From: Hoeflea sp. YIM 152468
GTDB taxonomy: Bacteria; Pseudomonadota; Alphaproteobacteria; Rhizobiales; Rhizobiaceae
NCBI RefSeq assembly: GCF_029210485.1
Contig: NZ_JARGET010000023.1
Coordinates: 86,256 to 150,255 of the forward strand
Length of the DNA stretch: 64,000 bases
Reading direction: 5' to 3'
The notes under the pieces were generated by a model that saw only the letters and a program-made list of their open reading frames with translations, did no database searches and had not been told where the DNA came from. A program made the position numbers and the translations under genes. Shown piece by piece: positions 1-8,224 of this stretch; position 1 is the first letter of the stretch; each line of letters begins with the position of its first letter.

Positions 1-262
1 GCCAATTCAGGGTAAGAATGGCGGGCCGCAGTCCTTTCACATCTATAGGCTTGTTCCGACAGCGCCGGCATGATGGACGCGGGCTGCACCGGCAGGGGCA
101 ACAAGGCATGGTAAAACTACCCTGACCAACTGGCGCCTTTGTTAGAACACCTCATTCATATTCGAGTTGTTGAATTCAGTATTTCATCTTCACACCGCTA
201 ATCTCATCTCCAACAGGGAGATGAGCCGGAGATGAACCAAGCGAAGAAGTGAGGCACCGTTC
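1..262. other. Left edge, no supported gene
   Basis: All three forward frames meet a stop early (near 13, 71 and 123), so at most a very short tail of an upstream plus-strand gene could lie here and I cannot identify one. No RNA gene or clear terminator is visible. The last bases hold the ribosome binding site of the next gene. Confidence 0.5.
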
Positions 263-919
263 ATGATGGTACACGCGCCCGTACAGGCCACAGCCCGGTA
301 CATTGATAACTTTCAGATGCAACGCGATATTGAGGCGCAGAGACAAGCCGAACTCGGATCGAACCAGGGCCCGAGCTTTTTTCTTGCACACGGTCTGGAA
401 CGGCCTCGCAGCAGGCCGGATGGCGCGGCAAACAGGACGCCGCTGGTTGTGCCGAAGCTGGAGGTTGCGCGCCGGTCGGAGCAAAAGCTGTCGGCGGCGG
501 CGGGCAGGGCGGCGGAGACCATTGCCAAGGTGTTGATACCGCACGGTCTCCAGGTCTACCGCGGCGACAGGGCCGTTACCCGAGCAATTGCACAGAACAA
601 TCTTGTCCATTTGTGCGAAACGACGGTCTGCTACATCCCCTATATCACCTCGACGGGCAATGGACGCCTCGTGGTCAAGATGACCAACTTCGCAAGCGGC
701 ATTGCCGTGGCAACCAGGGATGGCATTCATTATCGCGACGTGATGCCGATGCTGAACACGGCCATGGAGCGCAACATGTTTCGGATTCTCGGTGTTCACA
801 CCGACAGCGACGGTAGAGTTGTCGGCATCGATCCAAAATTTACCGCCAATGGCATCGCCTGGAGCGTCGAAAATCTGAAAGCCTTAACCGACGCCTGCAA
901 GCGGAAGGTCGCATGTTAG
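263..919 (+). CDS. Unknown protein, 218 aa
   Basis: I do not recognise this protein. The ATG at 263 is preceded by a GAGG about eight bases upstream. The first ~85 residues are charged and low in hydrophobics and look disordered; residues ~90-218 look folded, with a hydrophobic strand-rich stretch around YIPYITSTGNGRLVVKM and a C-terminal helix. There is no signal peptide or membrane segment. It faces a LuxR-type regulator convergently, which made me consider an acyl-homoserine-lactone synthase, but the LuxI motifs are absent. Function unknown; reality as a gene is supported by length, start site and coding-like composition. Confidence 0.6.
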   Translation: MMVHAPVQATARYIDNFQMQRDIEAQRQAELGSNQGPSFFLAHGLERPRSRPDGAANRTPLVVPKLEVARRSEQKLSAAAGRAAETIAKVLIPHGLQVYRGDRAVTRAIAQNNLVHLCETTVCYIPYITSTGNGRLVVKMTNFASGIAVATRDGIHYRDVMPMLNTAMERNMFRILGVHTDSDGRVVGIDPKFTANGIAWSVENLKALTDACKRKVAC

Positions 920-1028
920 AAACCGGCCCGAACGAAAGGCCGCTCGGATCTGCTTTCGGCCAATAGGGGAGGGAGCCAGCGGCCCTTGCAACACTCCCGG
1001 GTGCTTCCGGCACATCGTGAGGGGTGGA

Positions 1029-1694
1029 TCATTGGGTTTCCCGCCGGTCAACCTGTGTCCCAACCAGCTTTGCGACCAGGTGGACGAGATTTCTCGCCCC
1101 AAAACGGGTTTTCATCCTGTCGATACGATGTTCGATCGTCCTCGGAGACAGATCGAGCATGTCTGCGATTTCTTTCGCCGTCTGGCCTTCGATCAAGAGC
1201 TGAATGATACTCTCATCCGTCAGATCAGATGCCATCTCCTGATGGGAAGGAATCGCAAAGCGGCCCTCCGCGAGGCTGACACACCACTGTGGCGTGCCTT
1301 CAGTCTTCTGCGGGAGAATTAGGCGTTCATAGCCGACGCGAACACCGACGAAGCGGATTTTCACCATGTCAATGGTGGGGCGCTTGGAGTGGAGAGCGCG
1401 CTGCATGCCGGGAATAATCGCCTGATCGACAAACGCGCGGTCCAGGTCGCGCAGAACCGCGTTCGGCAATTCGGCAAGCATCGTCTCCAGGATCTTGCTC
1501 TTGTAGCCGAAATTCTTGATGCGCAAAAAATACCAGTCATACGGGTCGTTTTTGTTGGTCTCCACAACCGACAATGCCATTTTGACGCTAAGGCTTCCGA
1601 TAATCTGGTCGTACAACTCATCCGGCGTTGCCAAGGCGTCGGCCTTTACCCAATGATCGATGAGCTGGTGACAGAGTGAATTGAACAAAGCCAT
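1029..1694 (-). CDS. LuxR-family regulator with PAS-like N-terminus
   Basis: A 221-residue transcription factor. The C-terminal ~60 residues form a LuxR/FixJ-type helix-turn-helix (LLIEGQTAKEIADMLDLS followed by the recognition segment PRTIEHRIDRMKTRFGARN). The N-terminal part, ending in VGYERLILPQKTEG and a WCVSLAEG strand, resembles small PAS domains that end in a conserved Leu-Pro segment, so it probably senses a ligand rather than being phosphorylated; no receiver domain is seen. I start at the ATG at 1694 (MALFN); a longer frame to 1802 adds an implausible hydrophobic extension. It lies convergent to the unknown gene at 263. Targets unknown. Confidence 0.75.
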   Translation of the reverse strand: MALFNSLCHQLIDHWVKADALATPDELYDQIIGSLSVKMALSVVETNKNDPYDWYFLRIKNFGYKSKILETMLAELPNAVLRDLDRAFVDQAIIPGMQRALHSKRPTIDMVKIRFVGVRVGYERLILPQKTEGTPQWCVSLAEGRFAIPSHQEMASDLTDESIIQLLIEGQTAKEIADMLDLSPRTIEHRIDRMKTRFGARNLVHLVAKLVGTQVDRRETQ

Positions 1695-1999
1695 GGCTGA
1701 CTCACAAAATAATAATGATAACAGCACATCAGTAGCGAGCAGCAAGTTAACTATTGATGCATTTTCCAGGCGACTGTTCAGAAAATATACATTTTGCAAC
1801 ACTATCAGGTGGCATCCGGCACCCGTCCCAGCGTTCGATCCGGTGGTGCATCGGTCAGGCGATAGTCTTGTATGACGCAGCTTATGCGGGTATTTCTGAG
1901 CAGGTCTGCAGATGAACCTTATGGTGCCAAAGCTGTACGCTGCGATCCTGCCGTTTGTTCTGCCGGTGAGAGGTGAGTGCAGGGTCTCATCCTGCCGTG
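1695..1999. other. AT-rich intergenic region
   Basis: Upstream of the LuxR-type gene the sequence is noticeably AT-rich (about 1695-1800) compared with the rest of the window, as expected for its promoter. No gene, RNA or lux-box-like palindrome is recognised between here and the patatin gene. Confidence 0.4.
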
Positions 2000-2887
2000 C
2001 TAGGCGCGCTCCTGGTCCTGACCCCCATGATGGTGATGAACCGCGAGTTCACACGCGCGCGCGGGACGGTTCAGACCACCTTTTCTGACCCACGCAATGG
2101 TGCCGCGATAGGCCCGCTCGATCAGCGCGCGCGACGCGGTGAAATCATAGGGGGAGACTGCAAGCGGGCAGAGTGTCGGCGCCAGGTAGACGCTCACGTC
2201 GGGTGGCATCGTCTCGATCTCGTGCATCAGTTGCCGGGCCACCAGCAGCGTCACCGCATGCAACATGCTGGCAATGGCGCCTTGCGGCGGTTTTTGCAGC
2301 GCACAGGCATAGCCGGTGGGCAGAACGACGATCCGGCGCGCGCCCAGCCCGGCCGCCACTCGCAAAGGCGTATTCGCCGCAATGGCGCCATCGATGAGCG
2401 GACGCCCGGCAATGACAACAGGAGGAAAGATACCGGGCACCGCCGAACTTGCGAGGATCGCCTCGACGACCGGTCCCTGCGAAAGCCTGACGCCAAAACC
2501 CTGGTGATCGGTTGACATGATATGCAGGGGCAGGCGGGCCTGTTCGATCCGATCAAAGGCAAGGTGAGCCTCGATCAGATGCCGAAGATTGGAAGGATCG
2601 ACGATGCCGTTCGATCGCCCCAGCCCACCAATCAGCGTCGACAGCGAGAAGGGAAAAATGTCCGCCCGGCGCAGGCCGCACCAGATGTCAGCCAGTCGCC
2701 GCACGCCGGCGATATCGGGATCCCCGGCAAAATAGGCGGCATTGAGCGCCCCGACCGACGAGCCGATGACGAAGCTCGTGTCCAATCCGGCCTCGACCAG
2801 GGCCAGCAGCATCCCGACCTGGACGGCGCCGAGGCTGCCGCCACCGGCCAGCACCAGGGCGGTAGGTGCTTGAGGCGCCGCCCTCAT
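2000..2887 (-). CDS. Patatin-like phospholipase
   Basis: A 295-residue patatin-family serine lipase/acyl hydrolase. All signature elements are visible: the glycine-rich oxyanion loop GGGSLG (residues 15-20), the nucleophile elbow GSSVG with Ser44 (42-46) and the dyad aspartate Asp166 in DGA. It is close to the RssA/NTE branch of small bacterial patatins. There is no signal peptide, so it likely acts at the inner membrane face or in the cytoplasm. The C-terminus is His-rich (HHHHGG). Its start codon overlaps the stop of the preceding small ORF (ATGA), which itself follows an ECF sigma gene, suggesting co-transcription. Substrate unknown. Confidence 0.88.
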   Translation of the reverse strand: MRAAPQAPTALVLAGGGSLGAVQVGMLLALVEAGLDTSFVIGSSVGALNAAYFAGDPDIAGVRRLADIWCGLRRADIFPFSLSTLIGGLGRSNGIVDPSNLRHLIEAHLAFDRIEQARLPLHIMSTDHQGFGVRLSQGPVVEAILASSAVPGIFPPVVIAGRPLIDGAIAANTPLRVAAGLGARRIVVLPTGYACALQKPPQGAIASMLHAVTLLVARQLMHEIETMPPDVSVYLAPTLCPLAVSPYDFTASRALIERAYRGTIAWVRKGGLNRPARACELAVHHHHGGQDQERA

Positions 2888-3093
2888 GCCGGCCCGGCGC
2901 GTCTCTGCGCCTCCTTCTGCGCCGCAAGTCCGGGTTCAATGGCGGCGACCCCGGGATCTTCGCCGGCGATCAGCGCGCGAAGCACGGTGGACCGGCTTCT
3001 CTGCCCGCGCAGCATCCGCCCACACCCGGAGCCAGGGAGCGCACTCACCCTGTCGGGATCGGCCGCCTTGTCGCGGGCGAGCGGTATGGCCAT
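2884..3093 (-). CDS. Small protein (69 aa) coupled to patatin
   Basis: A short ORF between the ECF sigma gene and the patatin gene. I choose the ATG at 3093 because a GAGGAG lies seven bases upstream on the minus strand; its TGA overlaps the patatin ATG as ATGA, a classic translational coupling. The protein is basic and hydrophilic with no membrane span and no domain that I recognise. It is too short and lacks the features of a typical anti-sigma factor. Support is the ribosome binding site and coupling rather than sequence similarity. Confidence 0.5.
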   Translation of the reverse strand: MAIPLARDKAADPDRVSALPGSGCGRMLRGQRSRSTVLRALIAGEDPGVAAIEPGLAAQKEAQRRAGPA

Positions 3094-3152
3094 GGCCTTT
3101 CTCCTCATGCCCTGTTCCGTGAGGGAGTGGACATGTTCACTCTCATGCGCCG

Positions 3153-3866
3153 TTATGCCTGCGTGCACAGACCTTCCGCCCGGGCGCGCGCCATGACCCC
3201 CTCGACAATGCGATCGCAGCGCTCGCCCGCAAAGCTGAAGGCCTCGCCGAGGGCAAAATCCACCTCCTGCGCCAGGCCTTCGCGCAAGAGGGCCCGGGCC
3301 CGAAAATACCGCGTCCGCACGGTGGCTGCGGGAATGTCCAGGATGTCCGCCACTTCATCGACGCTCAACTCCTCGACCGCGCGCAGGATGAAGACACTGC
3401 GGAATATATCGGGCAGCCGGTCGATGCGCGCCTCGATGAGGGCGCGAACCTGCAACCGTTCGACGGATTGCTCCGGACCGCGATCCGACGGTTCGGTGAG
3501 CGCCGTCAGCGTGTGGTCATCGGATGACATCATGGCGGCCTCCAGGGGAATGATCTGGGCTTTCTTTCGACGCAGCCGACCCAGCGCCACGTTCACGGCG
3601 ATCCGGACCAGCCAGGTCGACAGCTTGCTCTGGGCGCGAAAACTCGAGAGCGCGCGCCAGGCCTGCATCCAGGCTTCTTGAGCCACGTCTTCGGCTTCCT
3701 CGTCGCTGCGGACGATGCCTCGCGCCGTGCGAAACAGCAGCTGGTTGTGCCGGCGCATGATCGTCTCGAAAGCAACCCCGTCGCCTTGCGCAGCACGCTG
3801 CGCCAATTCCGCACCCGGGACATCTGCCGCGTAGAGTTCCGGAGCCTTGTAGTTGACATTCTGCAT
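3153..3866 (-). CDS. ECF-type RNA polymerase sigma factor
   Basis: A 237-residue sigma-70 family factor of the extracytoplasmic-function class, having only regions sigma2 and sigma4. Sigma2 spans roughly residues 35-100 and includes DEEAEDVAQEAWMQAWRAL; sigma4, about 150-205, has the HTH segment LSVDEVADILDIPAATVRTR. A linker rich in Thr/Ser/Asp joins them, and a ~30-residue tail follows sigma4. The start has a full AGGAGG six bases upstream. No recognisable anti-sigma factor or PhyR/NepR partner is adjacent, so it is not the EcfG general-stress factor locus. Downstream lie the 69-residue ORF and the patatin gene. Confidence 0.92.
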   Translation of the reverse strand: MQNVNYKAPELYAADVPGAELAQRAAQGDGVAFETIMRRHNQLLFRTARGIVRSDEEAEDVAQEAWMQAWRALSSFRAQSKLSTWLVRIAVNVALGRLRRKKAQIIPLEAAMMSSDDHTLTALTEPSDRGPEQSVERLQVRALIEARIDRLPDIFRSVFILRAVEELSVDEVADILDIPAATVRTRYFRARALLREGLAQEVDFALGEAFSFAGERCDRIVEGVMARARAEGLCTQA

Positions 3867-3999
3867 TTATACCTCCTGTCGTTCGAGCCGTGCGATCGGC
3901 GCCGGCGCCGGCGCTGGCGTCTTGCCTCCAACAGCCGGATCCTCGGCTGTGAAATGCGCAAGCGGGCTGTCAAGGCCGCTGCTTGATCCCTCTGCCGCA

Positions 4000-4719
4000 T
4001 CATGGATGCCCTCGAGTGCGCAATTCAAGAAATTCACGTCGCAAGGAAGCGGTCTCCTGGAAGGCCCCGCGCATGATCGAGCTGGTCATCACCGGCTGGT
4101 CGTCCTTGATGCCGCGCCAATGCATGCAGGAATGATCCGCCTCCATCACCACCGCCAGCCCATCGGGCCGGATTCGGCGTTCCAGCTCATCAGCCAACAT
4201 GATCACCGCCTCCTCCTGGATTTGCGGTCGACTCATGATCCAGTCGCACAGACGGGCAAATTTTGACAGGCCGATCAGCTCCGCCTCGGCGTTCGGCAGG
4301 ACGCCGATCCACACCCGGCCCATGATCGGGCAGAGATGATGCGAACAGGCGCTGCGCACCGTGACCGGCCCAACGATCATCAATTCATTGAGCCGCGAGA
4401 CGTTGGGGAAACTCGTGATCGATGGTGCTGGACGATAGCGCCCGGCAAACACCTCGTCGATGAACATCTTTGCCACGCGGCTGGCTGTCCCGGCGGTGTT
4501 GTGATCATTGTTTGTGTCGATCACCAGCGCATCGAGCACCGCGCGCATCCGGCTCTCGACTTCCAGACGCAGTTCATCCAGCTCGCTTTCCTCGATGAAG
4601 CCGGCAATGTTGTCATTGGCCCGGAACGCCTGGCCGGCTTGCCGCAGCCGTGCCCGGATCCGGTTCGATGCCGACGGTTGATCACAACCGCAAGCGGTTT
4701 CAGGTATGGTATTGAGCAC
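4000..4719 (-). CDS. folE: GTP cyclohydrolase I (FolE type)
   Basis: Converts GTP to 7,8-dihydroneopterin triphosphate, the entry to tetrahydrofolate and other pterins. 239 residues. The zinc ligands are visible: Cys125 and His128 in CSHHLCP and Cys198 in HSCMHWRG. The core GTASRVAKMF segment and VGPVTVRSACSHHL strand fit the family. A ~35-residue N-terminal extension precedes the usual start of the fold. The motif variants (CSHHLCP rather than CEHHLVP) suggest a paralogue rather than the main folate enzyme. It follows two small membrane-protein genes on the same strand (75-base gap), so it may be co-expressed with them. Confidence 0.9.
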   Translation of the reverse strand: MLNTIPETACGCDQPSASNRIRARLRQAGQAFRANDNIAGFIEESELDELRLEVESRMRAVLDALVIDTNNDHNTAGTASRVAKMFIDEVFAGRYRPAPSITSFPNVSRLNELMIVGPVTVRSACSHHLCPIMGRVWIGVLPNAEAELIGLSKFARLCDWIMSRPQIQEEAVIMLADELERRIRPDGLAVVMEADHSCMHWRGIKDDQPVMTSSIMRGAFQETASLRREFLELRTRGHP

Positions 4720-4794
4720 TTCAGAATTCCTGGTTGGTGAGTGTCAGGCGGGGGTGGCCGTTTGCTGTTTGCAGCCGGTGGTGGCAGGCCCGCC

Positions 4795-5214
4795 TCATTC
4801 AGCTCGGTCCGAACCGACGCCATAGCCATAAACCAGCCGTCCGCCGAACCATCCACCGACGCCCAGGGCGATGATTCCGACCCCATCGAGCAGGAGCGAG
4901 ACCGTATCGGGCGCGAGCGGCTGCAGATGGTCCAGCCGCAAGAGCAGCCGCACCGCAAAGGCCATGAATGCAGTCAGCATCGCGCCCATGTGCAGCCAGG
5001 CAACCGTCATCGGGGCGCCCTCGGGCACGCGCGGCAATTCGACCATGCCGGCCAGCATGGCAGGGACTGCCATCGCGCAACCGGTGGCGAGCAGTCCGCC
5101 TGACCAGCTCCAGGCCGCCTCTCCGAACCAGAGGCCAGTGAAATCGGCGACCACGGCAAGCGACCAGCAGGCCACCGGAAAATGCACGACTGCAGGATGC
5201 AACGGGTGCCGCAT
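4795..5214 (-). CDS. DUF2231-type membrane protein
   Basis: A 139-residue integral membrane protein with four hydrophobic helices, beginning with the family hallmark HPLHPAVVHFPVACW and ending GGWFGGRLVYGYGVG, as in DUF2231 proteins. Members are of unknown function, sometimes thought to relate to haem or redox because of the conserved histidines; that is not shown here. Only four bases separate it from the upstream membrane-protein gene, and it precedes folE, so the three probably form one transcription unit. Confidence 0.75.
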   Translation of the reverse strand: MRHPLHPAVVHFPVACWSLAVVADFTGLWFGEAAWSWSGGLLATGCAMAVPAMLAGMVELPRVPEGAPMTVAWLHMGAMLTAFMAFAVRLLLRLDHLQPLAPDTVSLLLDGVGIIALGVGGWFGGRLVYGYGVGSDRAE

Positions 5215-5218
5215 GGCC

Positions 5219-5557
5219 TCAGACCACTTGGAACAGCAGGGTCACGAACCCGATCACAGCCGCGCCCGCATGGATCACGACGGCAGCTTTGGGCGGCAGG
5301 CGTTTGCGCAGGTGAAACGAAGCAAGGAAAAACCCGCCCAGGGCGGCCACAAGCAGGATCACAAAGCCGACCAGGACAGTCTGCGACGCGGCGCCTTGCA
5401 CCAATGCCGCGATCAGCAGGATCAGGCCGAGCGCGCCAAGCCCGGCGTGCAGGAGTGAAACGGCCCAGGGCGCCAGCTTGTCGCGCAGCACATGTGCGGC
5501 GAGATAAAGCCCTCCGAGTGCTGCAAATGCGAAGACAACAACAGCGTAGATGATCAT
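5219..5557 (-). CDS. Small integral membrane protein, 112 aa
   Basis: Four predicted transmembrane helices occupy nearly the whole sequence (for example IIYAVVVFAFAALGGLYLA, then LLHAGLGALGLILLIAALV and two more). Two internal halves look alike (each has a ...HVLRDKLAP / FHLRKRLPP turn followed by LLHAG / VIHAG), suggesting an internal duplication. Start is supported by GGAAGGA upstream of ATG 5557. First gene of a probable unit with the DUF2231 gene and folE. No function recognised. Confidence 0.72.
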   Translation of the reverse strand: MIIYAVVVFAFAALGGLYLAAHVLRDKLAPWAVSLLHAGLGALGLILLIAALVQGAASQTVLVGFVILLVAALGGFFLASFHLRKRLPPKAAVVIHAGAAVIGFVTLLFQVV

Positions 5558-6125
5558 ATCGGTTTCCTTCCGGTTTGTGGCTGGTATCCGCGAGCCCGGG
5601 CACGCGTATGTGCCCCTGATCGCTTTGCTTCACCCGCCAATCTGACCATTCGATGCCGTGAGGGTGCATTGCGTTCCCACGAGCGGACAAAACCTTTTGA
5701 ATTAGACCTGGAACAGGATCCCGCCTCAGTCGCCGGCGCGGACCGCGCAGACCGCGCAGATCCCTGTCGACCGGTCATGCCAAGAATCTGGCGCGGCAAA
5801 GCGGCGGCGCCGGCTTGCCCCTTGCCGGGGCCGGCGCTCTTTGCAAGCTTCCGGAGGGAGGGAGCCCGGGACCGGTAGGGGTGGGGCTGGGCGCCGGGTC
5901 GGGCCTGCACCACCACACCGCGGGCACAGAGACCATCTGGTCAGGAGAGCGCCATGCGAACACCTGCCCGGCGCAGCCGAACACCGTGCGACCCCGACGC
6001 AACACCTGCCGCGCCTGCGGGATTGCCAGAAAGGTGTGCGGTCGGAAATGTCTCTATCCCGGTTTAATGCCCGGGATCAGGCCAGCGACAAACTTCGCTG
6101 CTAAAATATTGAAAATATTGCCGTT
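5558..6125. other. 568-base gap without a supported gene
   Basis: GC-rich sequence between the membrane-protein gene and tRNA-Ser. Open frames exist here but run through the tRNA and have low-complexity Gly/Arg/Pro-rich translations. I searched by eye for an EcfG-type promoter (GGAAC, 16-17 bases, CGTT) and found GGAAC elements without a matching -10. Short AT runs lie just downstream of the tRNA 3' end. Confidence 0.4.
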
Positions 6126-6215
6126 TGGCGGAGGGGGTGGGATTCGAACCCACGGTACGGTCTCCCGCACGCCGGTTTTCAAGACCGGTGCCTTAAACCG
6201 CTCGGCCACCCCTCC
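6126..6215 (-). tRNA. tRNA-Ser (anticodon UGA)
   Basis: A complete 90-nt class II tRNA on the minus strand. The acceptor GGAGGGG pairs with CCCCTCC, the discriminator is G, and CCA is encoded (6126-6128). The T arm carries GGGTTCGAATCC and the anticodon loop reads CT-TGA-AA within CGGTCTTGAAAACCG, giving UGA for UCN serine codons. The long variable arm is present. Confidence 0.97.
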
Positions 6216-6484
6216 GGGCAATCTGGATCATCCTCGCTTGCACCCGGGCGCCCCATTCGGGGCAGGTGCGGATCGTGATCATTGCGGCTGGCGCGCTTTT
6301 AGCGCTGCCGCGCGCCTGCCGTCAACTGGTTTCGAGAACGTCGTACGGGGGCAGCTTTGCCTGTGTCAGCGGGATGGCCCTGACCCGGCGCATCGCCGCT
6401 GCACACTCAATCCGGATTGCCAATGAACCATTTGCCAGCCGCAACCGTAGAAGCAAGCATATGTCACACAGAGGGAGGCCGACA

Positions 6485-6880
6485 ATGGTCATCAAACACT
6501 CACCCCTTGGCCCTGTCGCAGCGTTGGCCCTGCTGGCGGCTTCCTTTCCGGCCGCGGCAGAACAATTGTCCGGCTCAGCGCTCATACATTTCGTATCCGG
6601 CAAGCGGGTCTATCTCGCGACACCGTTCGGCGGCGAGTTCCCGCTCAATTACAAAGCATCGGGCGTGGTGACAGGCGATGGATCGGCGCTGGGTCTCGGC
6701 AGGTTTCTCGCCCCCAGGGAAACCGGCAAGTGGTGGGTGCAGGACGAAAACCTGTGTCAGCAATGGCCGACCTGGTATGACGGGCAGCCAAGCTGCTTCC
6801 AGATCACCAGGACCGGGGACCGGTCGCTCGACTGGGTGCGGGACGATGGCCGCACAGGCAAGGCGCGCATCGAAGGCTGA
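6485..6880 (+). CDS. Exported small protein, unknown
   Basis: 131 residues with an N-terminal signal peptide (MVIKHSPLGPVAALALLAASFPAAA with likely cleavage after AAA). The mature part has the pattern GKWWVQDENLCQQWPTWYDG followed by a cysteine in PSCFQI, reminiscent of DUF995-like periplasmic proteins, but I am not certain. I start at ATG 6485 because GAGGGAGG lies just upstream; longer in-frame starts would destroy the signal peptide. Probably periplasmic, with one disulfide. Function unknown. Confidence 0.65.
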   Translation: MVIKHSPLGPVAALALLAASFPAAAEQLSGSALIHFVSGKRVYLATPFGGEFPLNYKASGVVTGDGSALGLGRFLAPRETGKWWVQDENLCQQWPTWYDGQPSCFQITRTGDRSLDWVRDDGRTGKARIEG

Positions 6881-7012
6881 CATTTTACGAAAATTTTACC
6901 ATGATGGCGACATTGCTCCTCGCGATCAGGGCAGCATCGCAATTTTGCCATCTTGCGCGGCGAATTAAACCTTAGATAAAGACATCAGACGCATTGATCG
7001 AAGGGGACGGCT

Positions 7013-8080
7013 TTGCAGGGGACTGACTGCCAGGCCATATTGGCGACCGCCAGAGTATCGGATAGCGGTGTGGGACACAGAATTTCCTATCGAAACGGGG
7101 CAGGGCTGCGAACCGCCGTCTGCCTGGCATTGCTTGCCGTCCTGTCAGTGGGACTCGGCGGCTGTTCCTCGACGTCGAAATCGAAGGGCAAGTCGGCCGG
7201 TTCGCACATCAACACCAAAACCAAATTTTCGGTGGCGGAATATGGTGTGGCGGCAAGTCCGCGTTTGACCACGGCCAAACGCCCCAAGAAGGGTGGCGGC
7301 CGGTCGTTTGTCGGCAAGCCCTATCGGGTTCGGGGCAAGTGGTACACACCCAAGGAAGACCCCGACTATGACCGCGCCGGCCTTGCGTCCTGGTATGGTC
7401 CGAATTTTCATGGTCGGCTGACCGCCAATGGCGAGATCTACGATCAGTTTCATCTTTCAGCCGCGCACCCGACCTTTCCCTTGCCCAGCTATGCCAAGGT
7501 CACCAACAAGAAGAACGGCAACTCGGTGATTGTCCGGGTCAACGACCGTGGCCCCTTTGCCCATGGCCGCATCATCGATGTTTCAAGCAAGGCAGCCGAG
7601 CTTCTGGCCATGAAGAATGACGGCGTGGCGGCCGTGCGCGTCGAATATGTCGGCCGCGCGCCGGTCGAGGGCGATGACACGCGCTATCTTGTCGCCAGTT
7701 ACCGGCCCGGCGGCTCGAGCGCGCCTGCGGAAGGCGTGATCGCTTCGGGCGTGATGATGGCGATGAACGCGGTTGACTCCGCACTGCCTGGCGTCGGCTC
7801 GAGCACCATGGCGCCGCCGGCAGCGCTCGGTCATGTTGCTCCGCCGGCGTTGCAGGCGGGGGCGACCACCTTGGCGGCGTTGCCGACCGAGGTTCCGGCC
7901 GGGTTTGTCCTGCCGTCGATCGGCCCGGTGCTGCCGGAGCGGCCTTCCTTCGGCGTCCCCGTGGCCGCAAATGCCGGCTCCGGGATGCGTGATCTCGGAA
8001 TGGCGTTCTGGGGCGGTCGGGTCATCAGCAGCGCGGCTCCGTTTGAAGCCATCCTTGCCGGGAGCAGCGACCAGCGGTAA
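7013..8080 (+). CDS. rlpA: RlpA-family septal lytic transglycosylase lipoprotein
   Basis: RlpA proteins bind and cleave peptidoglycan strands lacking stem peptides at the septum. From the TTG at 7013 the protein has 355 residues; an alternative GTG lies at 7070. A lipobox VGLGGC places the lipidated cysteine at residue 51. The double-psi beta-barrel spans ~122-205 (GLASWYGPNFHGRLTANGEI..., VNDRGPFAHGRIIDVS), with Glu141 and Asp178 matching the catalytic pair. The remaining ~150 residues are Ala/Pro/Gly-rich and low complexity; no SPOR domain is seen. It is followed by the D-Ala-D-Ala carboxypeptidase gene, the usual order in Rhizobiales. Confidence 0.88.
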   Translation: MQGTDCQAILATARVSDSGVGHRISYRNGAGLRTAVCLALLAVLSVGLGGCSSTSKSKGKSAGSHINTKTKFSVAEYGVAASPRLTTAKRPKKGGGRSFVGKPYRVRGKWYTPKEDPDYDRAGLASWYGPNFHGRLTANGEIYDQFHLSAAHPTFPLPSYAKVTNKKNGNSVIVRVNDRGPFAHGRIIDVSSKAAELLAMKNDGVAAVRVEYVGRAPVEGDDTRYLVASYRPGGSSAPAEGVIASGVMMAMNAVDSALPGVGSSTMAPPAALGHVAPPALQAGATTLAALPTEVPAGFVLPSIGPVLPERPSFGVPVAANAGSGMRDLGMAFWGGRVISSAAPFEAILAGSSDQR

Positions 8081-8224
8081 ACGCCGCGCGCCGTGCAGAC
8101 GGGCGGGTGTCGCTCCACCGGGCGGACGCTTCGCCATTGGTTGCAGGCGCACTTGTCTCAAACCATTGATTCGACACGGCAGGATTGCTAGGCTGGATTG
8201 TATTCCGGTTTTCTTTGTTGATGG

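Noticed and set aside
263..919. Acyl-homoserine-lactone synthase next to a LuxR-type regulator
   Set aside because: The LuxI conserved residues and fold pattern are absent, and the regulator sensor looks PAS-like rather than autoinducer-binding.
5558..6125. EcfG-type promoter (GGAAC with a distal CGTT)
   Set aside because: GGAAC occurs but no CGTT is at the right spacing, so I do not call a general-stress promoter.
5815..6426. Plus-strand frame between the membrane-protein gene and the exported protein gene
   Set aside because: Runs through a complete tRNA-Ser gene and has no start site or recognisable domain.
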